Assembly (NCBI RefSeq): GCF_001422985.1
Contig: NZ_LMNL01000001.1
Location: forward strand, 248,720-312,719
Source of the DNA: Methylobacterium sp. Leaf117
Lineage (GTDB): Bacteria > Pseudomonadota > Alphaproteobacteria > Rhizobiales > Beijerinckiaceae
Length of the DNA: 64,000 bases
Direction of reading: 5' to 3'
The position numbers and the translations under genes are program-made. Each line of letters begins with the position of its first letter. The first letter of the stretch is position 1. A model generated the notes under the pieces. That model was given only the letters and a program-made list of their open reading frames with translations, searched no databases and had not been told where the DNA came from. This document shows positions 18,635 to 27,565 of the stretch, piece after piece.

Positions 18635-18811
18635 ATGCTTTCCCTGATCACCGCACGCCTTGCCGCCCCCGTCGACGAGCCGATCGATCGCGATCCCGGC
18701 ATCATTACGCTGGCCGCCTCCATCCTGCGCATGATGGGCCGTCGCCACGACGCCGCCTTTCAGCGTCGCTGCGAACTCGCCGCCAAGGCCGAGCATCACT
18801 CCGCGATCTGA
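18635..18811 (+). CDS. Possible small hypothetical protein (58 aa)
   Basis: A 58-residue frame beginning MLSLITARLAAP, with a likely amphipathic helix near residues 25-50. It lacks a good ribosome binding site, and I recognise no family. It is kept because it starts cleanly and keeps the third-position GC pattern of real genes, in a gap where no other frame does. It could be chance. Confidence 0.35.
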   Translation: MLSLITARLAAPVDEPIDRDPGIITLAASILRMMGRRHDAAFQRRCELAAKAEHHSAI

Positions 18812-18832
18812 GGTGCGGCGTCGGGCCGACCG

Positions 18833-19450
18833 TCAGGCCACTCGTCGTCGCGAGGCCGCACCGGCCACGGCGAATGGCCGCTCGCCGATGATCGGTTCGG
18901 CGATCGGCAAGGCCACCACGTCCGCTGTGTCCGTGCGGTCGGGTGCCGAATCATCCCAGGCTCCGGTGGCTCGCACGATGCCGCGCGCGCCCGATAAAGT
19001 CTCCGGCCGCAATTCGAGCCCGAGCAGGCGATCGCGCTCGAACGGACCAGGCATGAACAGCCCCTCCGCCAGCGCCGGCGAGAAGCCGAAGCGCGCATAG
19101 TACGGCGCGTCACCCATCAGCAGCACGGCGCCGTGACCGAGGATCGTCGCCCGGCGCAGAGACGCGTGCATCAGCATCGTGCCGAGACCGATGCCCTGAA
19201 GGGACGGATCGACGGCGAGCGGGCCGAGCAGCAGGGCGGACCGGCCGAGGCCAGCCTCCACGTGCCAGAGGCGGACGGTGCCGATCACCCGGTCGTCCTG
19301 CTCGGCCACCAGGGCCAGCCCCTCGGCCGGAAGACGCCCCTCGCGCAGGCGCTCGGAGGTCTTCAGGCGTCGCGCCTCGCCAAAGCAGGCGTCGAGCAGT
19401 CGTTCCCGGGCGACGAGGTCGGCGGGTTTCTCATCACGGATCTGGACCAA
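18833..19450 (-). CDS. GNAT family N-acetyltransferase
   Basis: A 205-residue acetyltransferase. The acetyl-CoA-binding stretch LAVDPSLQGIGLGTMLM (about residues 78-95) carries the Q/R-x-x-G-x-G/A motif, and the following GDAPYYARFGF matches the GNAT motif B region. The layout resembles the YhbS-type subgroup. The substrate is unknown; its position between homospermidine synthase and ornithine decarboxylase on the same strand makes a polyamine substrate possible, but this is inference from context only. Confidence 0.8.
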   Translation of the reverse strand: MVQIRDEKPADLVARERLLDACFGEARRLKTSERLREGRLPAEGLALVAEQDDRVIGTVRLWHVEAGLGRSALLLGPLAVDPSLQGIGLGTMLMHASLRRATILGHGAVLLMGDAPYYARFGFSPALAEGLFMPGPFERDRLLGLELRPETLSGARGIVRATGAWDDSAPDRTDTADVVALPIAEPIIGERPFAVAGAASRRRVA

Positions 19451-19597
19451 GGCCGCACCCTTCCCGAACGTTGGGCAGGCGACGAAACGATCCGGGCGCC
19501 ATCGCGGAGGATGCGCACGGGGCGAGCATGTGGGAGGCCACCGCCGGGCACCCTCGCTGGAGGGTGCCCGACCTGCGCGTCACGACCGTAGAGTGGT

Positions 19598-20764
19598 TCA
19601 GATGACGTATTGCTGAAGGGGCGGGAAGCCGTTGAACGCCACCGCCGCATAGGTGGTGGTGTAGGCACCTGCGCCCTCGATCAGCACCTTGTCGCCGATC
19701 GAGAGCGACACCGGCAGCGGATACGGCACCTTCTCGTAGAGCACGTCGGCCGAATCGCAGGTCGGGCCGGCGAGGACGCAGGGCGTCATGCGGTCCTCGT
19801 CGTGCTCGGTGCGGATCGCGTAGCGGATCGACTCGTCCATGGTCTCGGCCAGACCGCCGAACTTGCCGATGTCGAGATAGACCCAGCGCACCTCGTCCTC
19901 GGCCTCCGACTTCTTCGAGACCAGCACGACCTCGGCCTCGATCATGCCGGCATTGCCGACCATGCCGCGGCCCGGCTCGATGATGGTCTCGGGCATGTGG
20001 TTGCCGAAGTGCTTGGTCAGCGCGCGGAAGATCGCGTCGCCGTAGGATTCCACGCCCGGCACCGCCTTGAGGTACTTGGTCGGGAAGCCGCCGCCGAGGT
20101 TGACCATCGACAGGCTGATGCCGCGCTGGGCGCATTCCTCGAAGATCATGGCGGCGGAGGCCAGTGCCCCGTCCCAGGCCCCGGTGTTGCCCTGCTGCGA
20201 GCCGACATGGAAGGAGACGCCGTAGGCGGTGAGGCCCTGGCGATGGGCGTGCTCCAGCACGTCAACCGCCATCTCCGGCACGCAGCCGAATTTGCGCGAC
20301 AGCGGCCACTCGGCCCCGGCCCCGTCGCACAGGATGCGGCAGAACACCTGCACGTCGGCGCTCTCGACCCCGACCGCGTCGGCGGCGCGGGCGATCTTCT
20401 CGACCTCGGCTTGGCAATCGACGGCGAAGAGGCGCACGCCGAGCTTGAGCGCACGGGCGATGCAGCGCTCCTTCTTGATGGTGTTGCCGAACGAGACCCG
20501 GTCGGCGGTGGCGCCGGCGGCGAGCGCCATCTCGACCTCGACCACCGAGGCCGTGTCGAAGCAGGAGCCCATCTCGGCGAGCAGGCGCAGCACCTCGGGA
20601 GCCGGGTTCGCTTTGACCGCATAGAACACGCGGGTGTCCGGCAGGGCGCGCGCGAACGCGGTGTAGTTGTCGCGCACGACCTCGAGGTCGAGCACCATCA
20701 CGGGCCCTTCGTCCTGGCCCATGTCGCGGCGGGCGCGGAGGAAATCGCGGATACGATCGGTCAT
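19598..20764 (-). CDS. Ornithine decarboxylase (PLP, fold type III)
   Basis: Decarboxylates ornithine (possibly also lysine) to putrescine. The 388-residue fold-III protein has the PLP lysine in FYAVKANP (Lys51), a glycine-rich phosphate loop in NLGGGFPTKY near 225, the EPGRGMVG segment near 265, and the active-site cysteine in GPTCDSAD near 322 at the dimer interface. The ATG at 20764 gives the usual length; the frame stays open upstream but without conserved residues. It probably feeds the homospermidine synthase encoded 1.3 kb downstream on the same strand. A long leader precedes it. Confidence 0.92.
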   Translation of the reverse strand: MTDRIRDFLRARRDMGQDEGPVMVLDLEVVRDNYTAFARALPDTRVFYAVKANPAPEVLRLLAEMGSCFDTASVVEVEMALAAGATADRVSFGNTIKKERCIARALKLGVRLFAVDCQAEVEKIARAADAVGVESADVQVFCRILCDGAGAEWPLSRKFGCVPEMAVDVLEHAHRQGLTAYGVSFHVGSQQGNTGAWDGALASAAMIFEECAQRGISLSMVNLGGGFPTKYLKAVPGVESYGDAIFRALTKHFGNHMPETIIEPGRGMVGNAGMIEAEVVLVSKKSEAEDEVRWVYLDIGKFGGLAETMDESIRYAIRTEHDEDRMTPCVLAGPTCDSADVLYEKVPYPLPVSLSIGDKVLIEGAGAYTTTYAAVAFNGFPPLQQYVI

Positions 20765-21442
20765 GGTCGTTCCAACCCACAGGTTCGCGGCCGCCCTCAC
20801 GGGGCGCGCTGTCGAATGTCAGGACGACGCGAGTCGTCCGGCGTCTGGGGGCGCTGCGTCGCGACGCATCGCGTGCTTTGGAGACACGCGAAGCGCAGCG
20901 GGCGCGAGAGCACCCGGAAGCTGCCTTGGATTGGAAGGGAGGACCCCCACCGCACGCCGGGCAAAGAGAAACAAGCCTCTTCGGTGCCGGCCTTTGGAGG
21001 GCCGACGAGACCAAAAAAGCCCGTTCGTCGTTGCTTTAAGCTGCGTCCCCCGTGGAGAGCGGGGTTCGCCGGTTTCGCCTCCGGCTGCCGGTTGTTGTCG
21101 GGGTCCGGTGTTGCCACCTGGATGCCGGCCGGAGGGAATCCACCCTGTCGACCATCGATCCTTTAAGACCCCTGGCGGCTGTCCGGCAGTTGGCCGGATG
21201 CCCACCAACCGACACGCGGCCACAGGCACGTGCGAAATTGGGCAAGGCGCATATACGGTCAGGGCGTTCCGGCCACAAGGGAAAGCCGTGTTTTTCACCA
21301 ACCTTCTGCTGTGAGCAGCCAGGGCTGTTGCATAAACGCCGCGCCGGTTTTCTTGACCGCGCCGATGGGCTCTTCCCAAGGGGCCGCGGACGGGCCATCA
21401 AGCGCACGGTTTTCACGCGTGGACGCACCGGGTCGCAGGCCA
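20765..21442. other. Long divergent leader region (candidate ODC regulatory RNA)
   Basis: 678 bp separate ornithine decarboxylase (minus) from opgD (plus). I found no supported gene. Read on the minus strand, the region is rich in inverted repeats; on the plus strand CTCCGGCTGCCGG lies near 21079-21091 and CCAAAAAAGCCCG near 21011-21023. Alphaproteobacterial ODC genes are known to be preceded by the structured speF RNA element, so this leader is a candidate, but I could not match a consensus by eye. The right part presumably carries the opgD promoter. Confidence 0.4.
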
Positions 21443-23020
21443 ATGACAGAACTCAACCGGCGCTCCGTCGTCCAGGGTCTGGCGGCGACCGCGGCCTTCG
21501 TCGCGGGTACCGCGGAGGGGCAGGCGCAGCCGCCGGACCGGCGGCCCGAAACCCCGTTCGGCTTCGCCGATGTGGAGCGCCGCGCCAGCGACCTCGCCAA
21601 ACTTCCCTACGACGCCCGGATTCCGGCGCTGCCGGCGCCGATCGCCAAGCTCGACTACGATGCCTGGCGCGATATCCGCTTCAAGCCCGACAAGGCGTTC
21701 CTGGGGGAGGGGAGCCCGTTCCGGCTCCAGCTCTTCCACCTCGGCTTCCTCTACAACCGCCCCGTGACGGTGAACCTCGTGCGCGGCGGGGTGGCGACGC
21801 CGATCCCCTATCAGGGCAGCCTCTACGACCTGGGCCGGACCAAGCTCGACCGGGCGCTGCCGCTCGATCTCGGGTTCGCGGGAATCCGCATCCATTCCCC
21901 CCTGAACAAGCCGAACCTGCTCGACGAACTGATCAGCTTCCTGGGGGCGAGCTACTTCCGCTTCCTCGGGCGCGACCAGCTCTACGGTTTGTCGGCGCGC
22001 GGCATCGCGGTCAATGTCGAGGGCGTCGGCGGACCCGAGGAGTTCCCGGTGTTTCGCGAGTTCTGGATCGCCCAGCCCGAGACCAATGCCGATGCGCTGG
22101 TGATCGACGCGCTCCTCGACGGTCCCTCGCTGACGGGCGCATTTCGCTTTACCGTGCGGCCGGGCGACGAGACCAGCGTCGGCGTGACGGCGACGTTGAA
22201 CCCGCGGGTCGATCTCGCCACGGTCGGTCTCGCGCCGCTGACCTCGATGTATTTCATCGGCGAGAACGACCACAGCCACACCGACGATTACCGGCCGGAA
22301 CTCCATGATTCCGACGGGTTGCAGATCGCGGCGGGCAGCGGCGAGTGGCTGTGGCGCCCGCTGGAGAACCCGGCCGCGCGCCGCATCTCGACCTTCGCCG
22401 ACCGCGACCCCAAAGGCTTCGGGCTGCTGCAGCGTGACCGCCACTTCGAGGCCTATCAGGACCTGGAGGCCTCCTATAGCCGACGCCCCGGCTACTTCGT
22501 CGAGCCCGAGGGCGCCTGGGGCGAGGGCGCCGTGATGCTGATGGAACTGCCCACGGATACGGAGGTGAACGACAACATCGTCGCCTGCTGGCGGCCGGCT
22601 CAAGCCTATCCGGCCGGGACGCCGGTGCGGCTCGCCTACCGGGTGCGGACGGTCGGCGGCGAGACCCTGCATCCCGGCGGGCAGGTGGTGAACACCTTCA
22701 GCGTAGCGCCGGTGGCGAGCGGAACCGCGAAGGCCGCCGAGATCAAGGGCGGTCTCGTACGCCGCTTCCTCATCGATTTCGCCGGCGGCGAACTCGGCTA
22801 TTACCGTCCCGATCCGGCCAAGGTCGAGATCGTGGCCGGTACCTCGGCGGGCCGGATCACCGCCACCTCCCTGGTGCCGAATCCGCATATCGACGGCTTT
22901 CGCGCCGCCGTGGATGTGGCTCTCGAATCGACCGGGCAATCGACCGATCTGCGGGCCTTCCTCAAGGCGGGCGGCCGCGCGCTGACGGAAACCTGGACCT
23001 GTCCCTGGACCGCCACGTGA
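21443..23020 (+). CDS. Glucan biosynthesis protein, OpgD/MdoD type
   Basis: Periplasmic protein of the OpgG/OpgD family, which shapes osmoregulated periplasmic glucans. The 525-residue protein has a twin-arginine signal (NRRSVVQGLAATAAFVAG, residues 5-22, cleavage near QA-QP), typical of OpgD rather than the Sec-exported OpgG. The family segments FNLGFLYNRPV-like near residue 95, MYFIGENDHSHTDDYRPE near 275 and an AYRVRT stretch near 405 are present. The partner glucosyltransferase OpgH was not seen in this window. I chose the ATG at 21443; the open frame upstream has no export signal. The stop overlaps the next gene. Confidence 0.9.
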   Translation: MTELNRRSVVQGLAATAAFVAGTAEGQAQPPDRRPETPFGFADVERRASDLAKLPYDARIPALPAPIAKLDYDAWRDIRFKPDKAFLGEGSPFRLQLFHLGFLYNRPVTVNLVRGGVATPIPYQGSLYDLGRTKLDRALPLDLGFAGIRIHSPLNKPNLLDELISFLGASYFRFLGRDQLYGLSARGIAVNVEGVGGPEEFPVFREFWIAQPETNADALVIDALLDGPSLTGAFRFTVRPGDETSVGVTATLNPRVDLATVGLAPLTSMYFIGENDHSHTDDYRPELHDSDGLQIAAGSGEWLWRPLENPAARRISTFADRDPKGFGLLQRDRHFEAYQDLEASYSRRPGYFVEPEGAWGEGAVMLMELPTDTEVNDNIVACWRPAQAYPAGTPVRLAYRVRTVGGETLHPGGQVVNTFSVAPVASGTAKAAEIKGGLVRRFLIDFAGGELGYYRPDPAKVEIVAGTSAGRITATSLVPNPHIDGFRAAVDVALESTGQSTDLRAFLKAGGRALTETWTCPWTAT

Positions 23021-23511
23021 GCGCGCCTTCGCCGAAGGCGGAGCCGCCCCCCATCGTCACGCTGCGGGTCGCCACGCCGGCCGACCTCGACGCGCTGGTC
23101 GCCCTCGAACATGCGGCCTTCGCCGGTGACCGGGCCGAGCGCCGCTCCATCCGGCACGCCATCCGGTCGCCGAGCATGACCGTGCTGGTGGCGATCATGG
23201 ATGACGGGGCGGAGCAGGACATTCTGGTGGGCGCGGCCACCCTGGAGCGGCGGCGCGGCAGCCGCAACGCGCGACTCTCGTCGATCGCGGTCTCGCCGCT
23301 GCGGTCGGGTCTGGGCCTCGGCAGCCGCATACTCGACGGCGCCGAGGACGATGCCAGGGCCCATGGCTGCACCCGGCTGCGCCTCGAGGTCCGGGCCGAC
23401 AACGGCGCCGGCATCCGCCTCTACGAGCGCCGCGGCTACGTGCGGTTCGCGGTCATCCCGGATTATTACGAGGATGGCATGGAAGCCTGGCGCTACACCA
23501 AGGACCTCTGA
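23017..23511 (+). CDS. GNAT family N-acetyltransferase
   Basis: A 164-residue acetyltransferase of the RimI/YhbS type. The acetyl-CoA motif is SIAVSPLRSGLGLGSRIL (about residues 88-105), followed by a C-terminal R-x-D-N-x-x-x-x-x-Y-x-x-x-G-Y pattern (RADNGAGIRLYERRGYVRF) common in protein or amino-acid acetyltransferases. The GTG start at 23017 overlaps the opgD stop codon, so the two are probably translated together. The substrate is unknown. Confidence 0.85.
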   Translation: MSAPSPKAEPPPIVTLRVATPADLDALVALEHAAFAGDRAERRSIRHAIRSPSMTVLVAIMDDGAEQDILVGAATLERRRGSRNARLSSIAVSPLRSGLGLGSRILDGAEDDARAHGCTRLRLEVRADNGAGIRLYERRGYVRFAVIPDYYEDGMEAWRYTKDL

Positions 23512-23516
23512 ACGGA

Positions 23517-23552
23517 CATGACCCGTCCCGGCCAAGGCCGGAACGGGTCATG
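23517..23552. terminator. Convergent hairpin terminator
   Basis: CATGACCCGT-C-CCGGCC pairs with GGCCGG-A-ACGGGTCATG around an AA loop: 16 base pairs with one mismatch. It begins 5 bp after the GNAT stop codon and lies between that gene and the opposing small secreted-protein gene. No T-tract follows on either strand, so it may act by blocking readthrough or protecting the 3' end. Confidence 0.65.
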
Positions 23553-23578
23553 GATCGAGCCGGACTAAAGCGACGAAA

Positions 23579-23818
23579 TCAGTCGCAGCTCTCCTTCGTG
23601 ACCGTCTTGCGGTCGCCGAGGTCGTTCTCCTTGGTCACCGTCTTCGAGGAGCAGCCGTCGCTCGACTCGCGGCGCTCGACCGTGCGGCTCTCGGAGGCGG
23701 GGCGATCGACGACCACGGTGTCGGGCGCATCACGGTGGATCACCGTGGTTTCGGCCTGGGCGGCGGAAGCACCGAACAGCGTTGCCAGGGTCAGGGCGGC
23801 GAGAACGGGGTGGCGCAT
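23579..23818 (-). CDS. Small secreted hypothetical protein (79 aa)
   Basis: A 79-residue exported protein with a clear signal peptide (MRHPVLAALTLATLFGASAAQA, cleaved after about residue 22) and a hydrophilic mature part that repeats the segment KTVTKE (two copies near the end). It has two cysteines (SDGCSSK and the penultimate residue) that could form a disulphide in the periplasm. The ribosome binding site GGGAG precedes the ATG at 23818. The longer frame upstream to 23866 would bury the signal peptide. No family was recognised. Confidence 0.7.
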   Translation of the reverse strand: MRHPVLAALTLATLFGASAAQAETTVIHRDAPDTVVVDRPASESRTVERRESSDGCSSKTVTKENDLGDRKTVTKESCD

Positions 23819-23967
23819 GGAGAACTCCCAAGTTGAAACTGCCGCCACAACGGAGATCGCCGTCAAACCGTTCCGCTTAACGCGGAGACATCTTGATCAA
23901 TGGTTACGAATACGCGCCGAGCGCTGATGTTGCCCCGGTTGCGTCGGCGCGCATTCTGACAATCGAC

Positions 23968-24846
23968 TCAACCAAGGGCAGCAGCGAGCGTCGTAGCAAG
24001 GGGAGTCGTCGGCCGTCCGATCAGGGCACGCAACGCATGGCCCGCGTCGAACAGGGCGTCTTTGGCGGCGCCGGCATCGGAATCCGCGAGCAGACTCGCC
24101 AGCCCCTCGGGGAGCCCCGCGGTCAGGAGGGCCGAGCGGTAATCCGCCGCCGCCAGATCCTGATAGCGCAGCGGTCGGCCGGAAATGCGGGCGGCTTCGG
24201 CGGCGAAGTCCGCCAGGGTGTAGGCCGCGTCGCCCGCCAGTTCGTAGATCCGGCTCTCGGACGATCCGGCGGTCAGCACGGCAGCCGCAGCCTCGGCGTA
24301 GTCGGCTCGCGCCGCGCTGGCGATCCGTCCCGCGCCGGCGCTTCCGAACATGACGCCCCGTGCCAGGGCAGCCGGGAGGGCGGCGGCGTAGTTCTCGGTG
24401 TACCAGCCATTGCGCAGGAGGACGGTCGGCACGCCCGACCCCGCCAGGGCCGCCTCGGTGGCCCGATGTTCCTCGGCCAGCGCGAGGGGCGAGGTGTCGG
24501 CCCGCAGCAGGCTGGTATAGGCGATCACTTTCACTCCCGCATCGACGGCCGCCGCGATGACGTTGCGGTGCTGAGCGACGCGCGACCCGACTTCGCTCGA
24601 CGAGATCAACAGCAGGCGATCGATGCCCGCGAAGGCGACGCCGAGGGTATCCGGCGCTGCGTAATCGGCGACCCGGACCTCGACGCCGCGCGCCGCCAGG
24701 TCCTGCGCGGCGGGCGTGTCGCGGTTGCGGACGCCGGCGACGATCGTACCGGCTGGCACTGCGCGCAGCAGCGCCGCGATGACAAGACGTCCGAGTTGAC
24801 CGGTGGCTCCGGTGACGAACAGGCGCGGAGACGGGGTCTGCGACAT
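23968..24846 (-). CDS. NmrA-family NAD(P)H oxidoreductase, QorB-like
   Basis: A 292-residue atypical SDR with the dinucleotide motif TGATGQLG at about residues 12-19. The TSLLRADTSP and LRNGWYTENY segments (near 120 and 150) are typical of the QorB/NmrA subgroup, which reduces quinones or acts as a redox sensor. It starts at 24846 and diverges from an HxlR-type regulator 106 bp away, the same arrangement as known quinone- or electrophile-responsive pairs. Substrate specificity is inferred, not shown. Confidence 0.85.
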   Translation of the reverse strand: MSQTPSPRLFVTGATGQLGRLVIAALLRAVPAGTIVAGVRNRDTPAAQDLAARGVEVRVADYAAPDTLGVAFAGIDRLLLISSSEVGSRVAQHRNVIAAAVDAGVKVIAYTSLLRADTSPLALAEEHRATEAALAGSGVPTVLLRNGWYTENYAAALPAALARGVMFGSAGAGRIASAARADYAEAAAAVLTAGSSESRIYELAGDAAYTLADFAAEAARISGRPLRYQDLAAADYRSALLTAGLPEGLASLLADSDAGAAKDALFDAGHALRALIGRPTTPLATTLAAALG

Positions 24847-24872
24847 GGCTGGGCTCCTGGTGGTTTCTTTCC

Positions 24873-24929
24873 GACACAAGGTCTATAAAAGAGACCGCCC
24901 AGGCCCGTAAGACGGCAGGTTTTTGTGTC
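24873..24929. promoter_or_regulatory. Candidate operator between NmrA oxidoreductase and HxlR genes
   Basis: Two inverted motifs lie in this short divergent promoter. GACACAA (24873-24879) and TTGTGTC (24923-24929) are exact inverted copies 43 bp apart. Between them GGTCT-ATAAAAG-AGACC (24880-24896) is a perfect 5-bp inverted repeat overlapping an AT-rich, promoter-like stretch. Either could be the site for the adjacent HxlR regulator. Confidence 0.45.
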
Positions 24930-24952
24930 CAGGTTACCGTGGAGGAACCACC

Positions 24953-25351
24953 ATGGCCGAAGGGCCGGACCTCGCCCGCAAGTTCGCGTCCTGGCAGGAT
25001 CTCGGCTTCGACCCGGACCATTGCCCGGTCCGCGACGTGCTGAGCCATCTCGGCGACAAGTGGACGACGCTGATCATCGCCGCGCTGGCCGGTGGCGCGC
25101 AGCGGTTCGGGGCGATCCATCGGGTGATTCCCGACATCTCGAAGCGGATGCTGACGCAGACCCTGCGCGACCTGGAGCGGGACGGGCTGGTGAGCCGTCG
25201 CGTGTTCCCGACCAGCCCGCCGAGCGTCGCATACAGCCTCACGCCGCTGGGCGGCTCGCTGCTCGATCCGCTCGGTGTGCTGGTCGAGTGGGCGGAGCGG
25301 AACCACCCCGCCATCCGCGCGGCCCGGACGCGCTTCCGGGCCGATCCTTGA
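24953..25351 (+). CDS. HxlR family transcriptional regulator
   Basis: A 132-residue winged-helix regulator of the HxlR/DUF24 family. The DNA-binding core (DKWTTLIIAAL, ISKRMLTQTLRDLERDGLVSR) is well conserved, with the Y-x-L-T-x-L-G ending typical of the family. A cysteine in DHCPV (residue 24) sits where redox-sensing members carry their reactive cysteine, so it may sense quinones, aldehydes or oxidants; formaldehyde would be a meaningful signal in a methylotroph, but that is speculation. The ATG at 24953 has a strong GGAGGAA site. It is divergent from its likely target. Confidence 0.88.
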   Translation: MAEGPDLARKFASWQDLGFDPDHCPVRDVLSHLGDKWTTLIIAALAGGAQRFGAIHRVIPDISKRMLTQTLRDLERDGLVSRRVFPTSPPSVAYSLTPLGGSLLDPLGVLVEWAERNHPAIRAARTRFRADP

Positions 25352-25363
25352 GCGGCGGGGCGC

Positions 25364-27508
25364 TCAGCCCTCGATGCGGGAGAAATCCGCCACTTCGCGC
25401 GTCGCCGCCCGCAGAGCATTGAGCAGGGCGAGGCGGTTCCGGCGCAGGTCCGCATCGTCGGCATTCACCGTGACGCGCTCGAAGAACGCGTCCACCGGCG
25501 CGCGCAGGGTCGAGAGCGCCTGCATGGCCCCGGCAAAATCCTCAGCCGCCACCGCCGCCGAGGCCTTTTCGCGGGCCACCGCAAGAGCCTCCGCCAGGGC
25601 GCGCTCCTCCGGCTCACCCGTGGCAGCCTGCCCCGCATCCGGGGCGGCGTCGTAGGTGCGGCCGTCCTTCTTCTCCTCGATGCGCAGAATGTTGGCGGCG
25701 CGCTTGTAGCCGGCGAGCAGATTCTTGCCGTCATCGGTCTCCAGGAACGAGCCCAGCGCCTCGACGCGGCGCACCACCATCAGGAGGTCGTCCTGCCCGG
25801 GCAGGGCGAACACCGCATCGATCAGGTCGTGGCGGGCGCCCTTGTCGCGCAGGTAGACTTTGAGGCGGTCGGCGAAGAAGGCGAGGAGACTGGCAGCGTC
25901 CGCGTCGCTCTCGCTCAAGGCAGCGTCCGCCTCGATCCGCGGCGTACCGCCGTAGTTTCGCAAGCCATCGGCTGCCGCCTGGTATCCGTCGTGCAACAGG
26001 GACAGCTTGACGGTGTTCTCGATCAGCAGCCGGATCACGCCGAGCGCCGCGCGCCGAAGGGCATACGGGTCCTTACTGCCGGTCGGCTTCTCGTCGATCG
26101 ACCAGAATCCCACCAGGGTGTCGAGTTTGTCCGCGAGCGCCACCGCGACCGCGACCGGATCGGTCGGAACCCGATCGGAAGGGCCGACCGGTTTGTAATG
26201 ATCCTCGATTGCCGCCGCGACGCTCTCCGGTTCGCCCTGGAGCGCCGCGTATTTGCGCCCCATCAAGCCCTGCAGCTCGGGAAACTCGCCGACCATCTCG
26301 GTGACGAGGTCGGCCTTGGCGAGCGTCGCCGCGCGCTCGGCCAGATCCGGGTCGGCCCCGACCAGGGGCGCCAGTTCACGAGCCAGGGCGGCGATGCGCT
26401 GCACCCGCTCCCCCTGCGTGCCGAGCTTCTCGTGAAACACGATGCTGTAGAGCTTGGGCAGGCGGTCGTCCAGCCGGATCGCCTTGTCGGTCTCCCAGAA
26501 GAACTTGGCGTCCGACAGGCGCGCCCGCACCACGCGCTCGTTGCCGGCCGTGATGGCGAGGCCGCCATCGCTGGCGACGAGGTTCGATGTCAGGATGAAG
26601 GCGGGCGCGAGGGTGTCGGTGCCGGCCCGGCGCAGGACGAAGCACTTCTGGTTGGCCCGGATGGTGGCCCGGATCGCCTCGGCCGGGATGTCCAGAAAGG
26701 TCTCGTCGAACGAGCCCATCAGCACCACGGGCCATTCCACCAGACCGGCGACCTCCTCCAGCAGGCCCTCGTCCTCCACCAGTTCGAGGCCGCGCGCGAA
26801 GGCGAGGTCGCGGGCATCGTGCAGGATGATGTCCTTGCGGCGCTCCACGTCGAGCACGACCTTGGCGCGCTCCAGGGCCTGGACGTAGTCGTTGAAGCGC
26901 CGGACTTCGATCGCCTCGGGCGCGAGGAAGCGGTGGCCGTAGGTGGTGGTGCCGGCGACGATGCCGTCGACCGCGAACGGCACCACATCCGGGGTCTCAG
27001 TCTCCGGCCCGAAGGTGGCCACGATGGATTGCAGCGGCCGCACCCAGCGCAGGGCGCCCGGCTGCGCCGAGGCCTTGCCCCAGCGCATGGATTTCGGCCA
27101 CGGGAAGCTGCGGATGATCTGCGGCAGGATCTCGGCCAGGACGTCGAGGGTCTCGCGGCCCGGCCGCTCGATCACCGCCGCGTAGAACTCGCCCTTCTTC
27201 GGGTCGGTCACAATGGTGGCCTGGTCGAGGCTCGCCAGCCCCGCGCTCTTGAGGAAGCCCTGGACCGCTCCCTCCGGCGCGCCGACCCGGGGGCCCTTGC
27301 GCTCCTCGCGCACGTCCTGCCCGCGCGGCGGCAGGCCGGCGACGTGCAGCGCCAGCCGGCGCGGCGTCGCGAAGGCCTTGGCGCCCTCGTAGAGGAAGCC
27401 GCGCTCGACCAGAGCGTCGGTGACGAGCTTCCGCAGATCGTCGGCCGCACGCCGCTGCATGCGGGCGGGAATCTCTTCGGAGCGGAGTTCGAGGAGGAGG
27501 TCGGGCAT
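25364..27508 (-). CDS. glyS: Glycyl-tRNA synthetase beta subunit
   Basis: Beta chain of the tetrameric (alpha2beta2) bacterial glycyl-tRNA synthetase, carrying tRNA recognition and an HD-type and anticodon-binding region. The 714-residue length and the opening [14 protein letters not shown] are typical, as are [13 protein letters not shown] near residue 105 and [17 protein letters not shown] near 395. It follows glyQ by 57 bp on the same strand, the usual glyQS operon. The 12-bp gap to the converging HxlR gene contains no visible terminator. Confidence 0.97.
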   Translation of the reverse strand: MPDLLLELRSEEIPARMQRRAADDLRKLVTDALVERGFLYEGAKAFATPRRLALHVAGLPPRGQDVREERKGPRVGAPEGAVQGFLKSAGLASLDQATIVTDPKKGEFYAAVIERPGRETLDVLAEILPQIIRSFPWPKSMRWGKASAQPGALRWVRPLQSIVATFGPETETPDVVPFAVDGIVAGTTTYGHRFLAPEAIEVRRFNDYVQALERAKVVLDVERRKDIILHDARDLAFARGLELVEDEGLLEEVAGLVEWPVVLMGSFDETFLDIPAEAIRATIRANQKCFVLRRAGTDTLAPAFILTSNLVASDGGLAITAGNERVVRARLSDAKFFWETDKAIRLDDRLPKLYSIVFHEKLGTQGERVQRIAALARELAPLVGADPDLAERAATLAKADLVTEMVGEFPELQGLMGRKYAALQGEPESVAAAIEDHYKPVGPSDRVPTDPVAVAVALADKLDTLVGFWSIDEKPTGSKDPYALRRAALGVIRLLIENTVKLSLLHDGYQAAADGLRNYGGTPRIEADAALSESDADAASLLAFFADRLKVYLRDKGARHDLIDAVFALPGQDDLLMVVRRVEALGSFLETDDGKNLLAGYKRAANILRIEEKKDGRTYDAAPDAGQAATGEPEERALAEALAVAREKASAAVAAEDFAGAMQALSTLRAPVDAFFERVTVNADDADLRRNRLALLNALRAATREVADFSRIEG

Positions 27509-27565
27509 GGGCGGGGCGTCCGGGAAGATGTTCGAGAAGGCGAGGAGCGTCGGCAGCGCGATGGG

